The translations under genes and the position numbers were made by a program. Shown piece after piece: positions 57,716-64,000 of a stretch of DNA of 64,000 nucleotides. Each line of letters opens with the position of its first letter. Positions within the stretch are counted from its first letter, which is position 1. The stretch comes from Pyrrhosoma nymphula (taxonomy: Eukaryota > Arthropoda > Insecta > Odonata > Coenagrionidae): positions 78,071,094 to 78,135,093 of the forward strand of contig OY754337.1 in NCBI GenBank assembly GCA_963573305.1, written 5' to 3'. The notes beneath the pieces were generated by a model. That model ran no database searches, was not told where the DNA came from, and was given only the letters and a program-made list of their open reading frames with translations.

Positions 57716-60369
57716 CGGTAGAAGCTCTATATAGCGAGAGCTCTCGGGATCTGAAAAATCACTCGCATAATGGAACTCTCGTTAAAACGGAAGATGATTA
57801 AATAATTACTCAACAGCCAATTCCTACAACTTTAATGCTAACTTAGCCATTATTGTGGGAATATTTTGTGAGTGGTGAAAACATTCTATTAAATATATTT
57901 TCGAACACTTCAATTACTCAATACTGATCGTATTCACTTTCGATGACATCAAATTCCATGTTAGATGTCATACACTGATGTGGAATTTTGGCACTTCAGG
58001 ACATTTGTACTGTACTGCGCATTGCTGTATTTTTATTTCCCTGATGTTTTGGGTGCGCCAAATATGTCACGGCTGCAAGTAAAAGCAATGCAATGGACTG
58101 TAAACGGCAAGCACTTTTTCATGCCTCGTACCTCTCTAATAAGTGTATAAAAATGGATATGCGGTTCGTAGAAAGTTCTATTAATTGAAATTTGCAAAAA
58201 TGCTAGATAACTTAATGACCAAGATATAACCTACGGGGATTTTGTTCCACGAAAGCACCAACCAGCTGCTATCTTCTCCAGTTAAATGATGGAAATAAAG
58301 GAGAGGACTTCAACGTCTGTAAGATCGCCTCATAAAACAGCTTACTTCGGCTTTTCGTAATCATAGAGCCCAATATCACCAGCATTTACGATTAGCCCTT
58401 AACAGTATACTGTCGTTTGTGTTATTATTACAATTATTATGCGTGGAATACTCTTGAATTTATGGAAACATAATTGTTACAAGCAAGTCCACATATGACA
58501 GTTATAAGCATGGAACGGGAACACAACGCAGACTTTCATGGATCGACTGCGTTTAGATAAGATGTGAAACATTTTACCACTAACGAATACGGTATCGACT
58601 CCCATGAAAAACGTATTTTTCTAGCGATAGTGCATGTTGCGGCTGCTAGGTGGCAGGGCACATCAACATTTTATTGGTTCACTATTTTGTAGATACTCCA
58701 TGGTTCATAGACGTGATTTGCTGTGAGTTTCGACCACGAGGCATAAAGTTCTGAAGGTTGTAAGTTTCGAAATGATTTCCATCACGATACACATAGTTTC
58801 TTCTGCCGTACTTACATCTAGTGGCAACTTGTTGATAATGAATACCATGAATACTGACTACACTCCCTGCTGCGAGATAGACTTATGATTTATAGTACAT
58901 ACCTTTCGTGCATATCGAAATGAATCATCCTTGACCTGTTTTCAATATTTATAATCTTTGAAACAATTACAAAAGACAATACATTACGTAGACAACTTAA
59001 AATATAAGGAATCCGAATTCATAACAATTTACGTATTCAACATCGGAACATTTAAACTTGTCAATACCGAGCCTCTCTCTTAGATACTCCACTTTTGCAT
59101 TCATCAATGGGCCATTTATCAGAATTCAGGCTGCTCTCTGCTGGAAAAACCACGAGAAAAGGGCAGATTCTAACTGCATATGTTCTCCTGGCCGCAAATG
59201 TTTCTGGCTGCTTGGAGTTCCTTCTTGAAGCACTGCCGCCCAAAATTTTTCCTTATTCTTTGGAATTGTGAATAAGGTCAAGGAAGATATGCCAAATCGC
59301 CTCCCTATCTCGCTTTTGGACACATCGCCACTTTTGCTTTCATTGATAATTTGTATTTTAGTTTTCAGATCCAACAACTTTCGTTTCCCAGCCATGATGT
59401 TGTATCAATCGGACTGAACTTGGCAAAAAAGTGGGAAGATGACAAAAGAACAATGAAATACACGGACTTACTATGAATTTATTTGTGTGAATACGGGCAT
59501 GCTGTGAATGTCCGAAATGTTTATTTGAAAGTCAAATTGTGCTGTAAAAATACTACTCGACATATAATTTCAATGACATGAGCACAAGTTCTTGAATGCC
59601 CCGTTAATTTCTTCATTTCCGTAGTCCGTCACCGCGTACCGCACCTCCATAATTCTTCTCGTACTGAAATCATGGCTGCTCTATCATTGACCCCACTGGC
59701 CACCCGTAGGAATATCAATGACCTTTCATTTCTTTACATTGCATTAAAAGGTCAGTACCGATCCACTGAAATACTCCCATACTTCTCACTTCACATCCCC
59801 GGCCGTGCCTTACGCAACAATCACCTTATACACCAACCTAAATTCCGTCTTTCTCTCTCCCAGCGATCCCTTTTTTACAGGCTTCCTGCCTTGTACAACA
59901 CCATTTCATCTGCCTGCCCTTCCCTCGATCTCTCTGCTCCTTTCGGATCATTCAAGCGCCAGCTTAGAAAAGCGCTTTCTCCCTGATTCCCTAACTTTCC
60001 ATGTTGTTGTAATGTATTGTTTATGTTGTTGTCTCTTTGTTTTTATTTGATGCTATTTGCCAACACATGCTTTTTTCTTATTTTATTTTGTTAATGCTGC
60101 AGATTTTAAGTTGCAAATGTTCAATGTAAAGGCCGACATCGGCTGTTTTTGAATGTTTAAAATAAATCAAATCAAGTTTGCCGAGATTGAAGTAGACATT
60201 TGCCACTCGTAATAGTAAACGACCCCACGGACGCTGGTTATTGTCCTCGCTAATACAGATTTATTTCATATATAGGGTTCTTCATTGGGTTTTAAATTGT
60301 TCTTTGGCCATCCCTCGCAAATTCGAGCTTCTTGTTATATGCCCTGCACGTTATATGGGGCTTCTACTG
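57716..60369 (-). mobile_element. pogo/Tigger element with CENP-B-type transposase start
   Basis: Ends CGGTAGAAGCTCTATATAGC (57716, after TA) and GGGGCTTCTACTG (to 60369, before TA). The arms agree over about 21 bp, and CAGTAGAAnCYCTATATA is the Tigger consensus type. On the minus strand 59395-59126 encodes a transposase N-terminus: MAGKRKLLDLKTKIQIINES, KSEIGRRFGISSLTLFTIPKNKEKF (CENP-B helix-turn-helix). An 89-residue frame then breaks; the catalytic DDE part was not recognised. A LINE fragment sits inside, upstream of the transposase start. Confidence 0.85.
59590..60178 (+). mobile_element. 5'-truncated LINE nested in the pogo element
   Basis: Plus frame 59672-59986 (104 residues): ATRRNINDLSFLYIALKGQY, then HIPGRALRNNHLI and PALYNTISSACPSLDL. 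This is the usual C-terminal end of jockey/CR1-like reverse transcriptases. The frame is open to its stop. The 3' UTR ends AATAAATCAAATCAA at about 60175, a short tandem-repeat tail. The insertion post-dates the pogo element. Confidence 0.75.
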
Positions 60370-61214
60370 TATTAGCAAAAAAGATTCAGATTCAAGAATC
60401 AGATGCAATAAAATAAGGATTTAACCTGTCGCTACTAATTACTCTAGTAAAATTAGAAGAAAACTTTTTAAAGTAAATTTATTAAGAACAACGCAAAGTA
60501 GCTCCTTCAATAATTTCTGAAATTTCAAGTATTCCTGAGGAAATATAAGAAGCTGCTCTTTTTCAATCTACAAATAAAATGAGGTTGACTCATACCCTAA
60601 AAAAAAATGAGTAAAATTTGGAAATTGGTTTGCGCTTTGGTGCAAGTGTCAGTGAAGAACTGAACTGTCACCTTATCCACAACTGGTTATTGTTCCCACA
60701 GAATTTATCATTAACTTGTTGATGTTATTATTAACTAACTTGTTTTGACTTAAACTTCCTTTAAATAAAATTGAAACAGTATTCCAAATGCAATTTAGAT
60801 TACATACACTGTATGTGATTTTAAGCACAAGAAAAAATATTTTTTTTAAACTTCTCCTAAGAGAAATTTGTCATAGTGAATGGGAAAATGTTTGCGTCCC
60901 TTCAATTTCACTTGTACAAGACTTTACTATAGATCTCATTTTAGTATAAAATAGAAAATGAACTCTTCCTCACTTGTTACTGCTTTAATGCTAAAAATAT
61001 AACTTAATTCTTGCCTTCTCATGTAATTGGTATTGGCTGGCTAATTATTACTGTGATGGCTACCTGCATTACAATCCCTTTGTAGGTTGGAATTGTTTCT
61101 ATCTGCAGACAAACTGGCATTGAAATATGTGTGCAGAGAACTCATGAGAAAAGATCCACTTGGTCCAGGATTCAGCCTGTGGACCTTGTGCTTTTGCCAC
61201 TTAAATTTCCATGA

Positions 61215-61330
61215 GAATGAGGAACACTGGGTAGCATAGTGTGCTGCATATTGACCAGGAAATCCCAATGCCCATGGTTTGACTCGTGGTCAAAGTGGAT
61301 TTTGTCTTATGGCAATTTGCTACCTTTTTT
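61215..61330 (+). mobile_element. SINE-like tRNA-derived sequence
   Basis: A-box-like TGGGTAGCATAGTGTG (61229-61244) and B-box-like GGTTTGACTCG (61277-61287), about 35 bp apart as in a tRNA. The body afterwards is short or degraded. Confidence 0.45.
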
Positions 61331-61498
61331 AATCTTTCAGGAAGTGGCTCTGAAATGGGCTGGATGTAAATTAACTTACTGCTATGATGGTAATTTGTTA
61401 TATATGATTCTTATGTTTTTTATCCTAGTGGTCAGTATTTTCAGAATTGTAATGGAAATAAATGTCTATGGCATGGTATTTCATGTCATCATTTACAG

Positions 61499-61938
61499 GC
61501 CCAGTAAGAGTTCACAATGGTGCTGTTCACGGCAGCATACCGAATTTGGAGGATGAGTCGGCGATGGACACTGAGGAGATGGTGAATGGGGTTGCCGGAG
61601 TGGAAGAGGAATTGTCCTCGCCCAAGCCCTTGCGGACCAACCACAAGAGGAAGTCCACAGAAACTCCGCCTAGTCGGGTCGGCACAAGCCCTTTTGCCAT
61701 GCCAGAGTCACCCCCACAGTCTCACCAATGGACACACCCTAGCGGCACATCCCCGGCCCACCTCCACCCAGCCCCACCCCTCCCTCTCGTCCCGCCATCG
61801 GTGGGGGAGTGCAGCAACTCGTCCTGGGCCGAGATGGAGTCGTATGTGATCGGCAACGTGCAGATATTCCCCCCAACACTCTCAACAAGGCAGATTCTTA
61901 TACTTCGGTACCTTACTCCCATGGGAGAATATCAAGAG
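61499..61938 (+). CDS. DCAF1: DCAF1 exon 6 (last in window)
   Basis: Completes Gly256 and encodes residues 257-402. A Ser/Pro-rich acidic and basic linker (NHKRKSTETPPSR; SPAHLHPAPPLPLVPP) precedes the conserved block CSNSSWAEMESYVIGN, then RQILILRYLTPMGEYQE, equivalent to LSNSSWSEMSPWVIG...LILQYLTPLGEYQE. Acceptor CATTTACAG, donor GAG/GTGAGA, phase 0. In vertebrates the next residues are LLPIF; that exon is not found before 64000. Confidence 0.97.
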
Positions 61939-62136
61939 GTGAGATTTTTCTGATTGCCATTTGATTATCTAATAGCATGGAGTATTTCCAGGTCATTATC
62001 ATTAGTTATTTAATCCCAAGATTGCTTGTCCTTAGCCCTCCATTCTCCTACTAATTCATTTATGCCCTTGTGGATCTTCTGCTTATTTTCCCTGGCTTAT
62101 GTATTTGTCTGTCTTCCTCATCTATTTTCCCTTCTA

Positions 62137-63073
62137 CAAGGGGCTAGCCAAAAGTTCCCAAAATTCGTCAATAGATCAAATTACACCACATCTGGACCTT
62201 ATACACCACCATCACCTTCGAAGTACTCTAGTTTAGAATGCATTTACCACTGCTAGCGCTTCTTCCAATTATGGAATGCCATCTGGAAGTCCTTTTTCGT
62301 GAGCATGTTTAGCATCGCCTGCGATCCCACTTCAATTTTCACAATTTGATTCAAATTTCGACCTTTTGAATTAAGGGATCAAAAAGGGATCTTAGGGAGC
62401 AAAAAGAAGTAGCACGAGGCTAAATTGTGCAAGTTGGGTGGATGAGGAACTTTAGTCATGTTCTTTTTCACTAAAACCCTATAGACTTTCTTTTCATCTC
62501 TCAGCAGCATCGGCACAAACTAAGCAGCATTCCACGTCTCATGTTGAGTTTGTTGGACAAAATCCCCTGGCATGTGCCACACGATAGTCCCACAATGTTA
62601 TATATGTTGAGAATGGTCCTTCTGCGATCTTCCATGACCACAGCCCAGACAGCAGCTACATTTTGCGGTGCAATGCTGGCTGGTGGCCGTCCTGAACGTT
62701 CATCACCTTAAACTGATGTCCGACCATGTTTAAAATGCTTTTACCACTTGTAGATATAGAACTGGCCCCTAGCATTGTCCCCAAATGCTTACCTCGACCT
62801 TTGATGTGTTTCTGCAATGGTTTCCCTCTCGTTTGAAGCCAAACTTAACGGAGATGCCCTGCTTTCTCACATATGTTATCGTGAATTCGAAATGGAAGCA
62901 ACACGCAACAATGAAAAAGTTCTCAAAATTAATAAACAAGTTCAACTAGAATGAAGCTGCTTGGATCACTGGTAAACAAAGGACGTATAAAGTGGTAACT
63001 GTTGGTGTATTGTTGTGTTAGCACTCGTTCACACATGTCATACGAATTTTGGGAACTTTTGGGTAGCACCTCA
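62137..63073 (-). pseudogene. mariner-type transposon, dead (937 bp)
   Basis: The TIR CAAGGGGCTAGCCAAAAGTT continuing CCCAAAATTCGT is inverted at the right end (ACGAATTTTGGGAACTTTTG continuing GGTAGCACCTCA). TA precedes the left end; TG, a likely mutated TA, follows the right. Minus-strand pieces match a mariner transposase C-terminus: PHPPNLHNLASCYFFLLPK (equivalent to SPDLAPCDYFLFPK), GRNLNQIVKIEV, KKDFQMAFHNWKKR, KLEYFEGDGG. Stops and frameshifts are present, and the third catalytic Asp (CDYF) is replaced (CYFF). Confidence 0.85.
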
Positions 63074-63812
63074 TGCTATGTTCCTTTTACATATTAGGGG
63101 GGGCCACCCTGAGAAAGTGGGAAAGCCTCTTGAAATTCCTGCCTCCTTGGAAAATCTGGGAATTCTCCTTAATTTTGCATACTTAAGGAATTTCTCGTGG
63201 CATACTTACAGAAGGTAACCCCCATGTTCACCAAAGTTTCACTTTACTGCATGATGATTTATGGAGAAACTGCAATACTGCAGAGGCAGTAGAGGAAGTG
63301 AGTTTAAGCAAGCATTTTTTGTCTTATGGATATGTGATCAAAACTCCTTTATTAGTCAAATATGGCAAAACTAAAATTTAATCAGGAGATTTGTGCAATT
63401 ATCATGAAAATGCCGAATAGTAGTATGGTCCAGAGTTAGTAAGAGAGCATAAATTACTTTGAATTGTGTATAAAATCTGTCTTTTATTATTTGTTATCCT
63501 TTGTGCTTATTGCATGCATTTTCATATTGTTATTTGGAATTGGCATACATTTTCTTTGAAAAATTTGTTTTAATTTTCCGGTTTAAGAAAATTATAAGGG
63601 GCAAAAACTTTTAATTTACTTTATACTCTTTGCAAATTTATTTTTCTACCTTAATTTTCAGCTGAGGTATATTGCATCATAAATGCATTACTCGAGTTCA
63701 TTTACAGACATGTCTCTCCCATGCATGAAACTGGCAGCTATTTACCAAAAAAAGCAATTAACCAGACCATTTGAAGGTTATGCATTTCCTTTTAAATGCA
63801 TAATAAAGAATA

Positions 63813-64000
63813 CAGTAAAACCTCTCTTTTACACTTTTGACGGGGATGAAGGAAAAAAGTGTAAATCGCGGGAAAATGTAAATCGAGGGAAATCATAATT
63901 TGTAGGAAATAGAAGCAAAATCATAGCCTAATGTTACATAATTTTATTTTAATTAACAGGTGATGTTTAATATTTGATGGGTCACCAAATAGACATAAAT
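63813..64000. mobile_element. pogo/Tigger-type left terminus, runs off window
   Basis: After TA: CAGTAAAACCTCTCTTTTAC, then GACGGGGATGAAGG and two TGTAAATCGnGGGAAA words. This is a pogo-type TIR with subterminal repeats; the other end is outside the window. Confidence 0.6.

Larger units (their letters stand above)
56437..61498 (+). other. DCAF1 intron 5 (5.1 kb)
   Basis: Contains the minisatellite tail, the pogo/Tigger element with a nested LINE (57716-60369) and a SINE-like sequence (61215-61330). 56770-57715 and 60372-61214 show nothing recognisable. Confidence 0.8.
61939..64000 (+). other. DCAF1 intron 6 (incomplete)
   Basis: Runs past the window end. It holds a mariner copy (62137-63073) and a pogo-type terminus at 63813. 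Otherwise AT-rich and without signal. Confidence 0.75.

Noticed and set aside
62000..64000. Next DCAF1 exon (expected to start LLPIF)
   Set aside because: No acceptor followed by such codons was found, so the gene is left open at the window edge.

Overview
This is a eukaryotic window, AT-rich, with long introns, canonical GT-AG splice sites and a very heavy transposon load. The gene content (LL5/PHLDB, ZCRB1, DCAF1) and the mix of Penelope-like, RTE, hAT, pogo/Tigger and mariner elements point to an arthropod, most likely an insect with a large genome. The species cannot be fixed from sequence alone. There are no bacterial-style operons; coding sequence is only about 3.4 kb of the 64 kb.

Layout. 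(1) 1-35.6 kb, plus strand: the 3' part of a PHLDB1/PHLDB2 (LL5) orthologue. Six exons (2945-3236, 4114-4429, 5777-5927, 27258-27461, 30696-31049, 35357-35545) join in one frame to 501 codons plus a stop and end in a C-terminal PH domain. The 21-kb intron between exons 3 and 4 is packed with repeats: a decayed Penelope-like element, a ~190-bp tandem array, a 1,600-bp PIF/Harbinger-like element, hAT pieces and an apparently intact RTE-clade retrotransposon (994-residue ORF). It also holds a CpG-rich block that could be an internal promoter. (2) 35.6-40.7 kb: intergenic, with a tRNA-derived SINE, a decayed LINE and two MITEs. (3) 40.7-41.9 kb, minus strand: complete ZCRB1 (U11/U12 snRNP 31K protein), four exons, 240 residues, with an unusual zinc-knuckle spacing. 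(4) 42.7-64 kb, plus strand: the 5' part of DCAF1 (VprBP/Mahjong), six exons and 402 codons before the window ends. Its introns hold pogo/Tigger, mariner, hAT, Penelope-like and LINE remnants.

How it works together. ZCRB1 and DCAF1 are divergent, with start codons 787 bp apart, and probably share a bidirectional promoter. PHLDB and ZCRB1 converge. The three genes act in unrelated processes: cortical microtubule and adhesion anchoring, minor-spliceosome function, and CRL4 ubiquitin ligase substrate reception. Nothing suggests a functional cluster.

Most striking observations: an RTE element with all catalytic residues intact beside two dead relatives sharing a 3' tail; two hAT elements with the same TIR family, one with a perfect 8-bp target duplication and a second inverted-repeat element nested inside; a perfect 60-bp palindrome; a 103-nt intronic hairpin rich in G:U wobbles; a consensus U12-type donor at the end of a PHLDB exon; a ~29-residue insertion in the PH-domain binding loop; and decayed tandem arrays. 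I did not find a clearly new multi-gene system.
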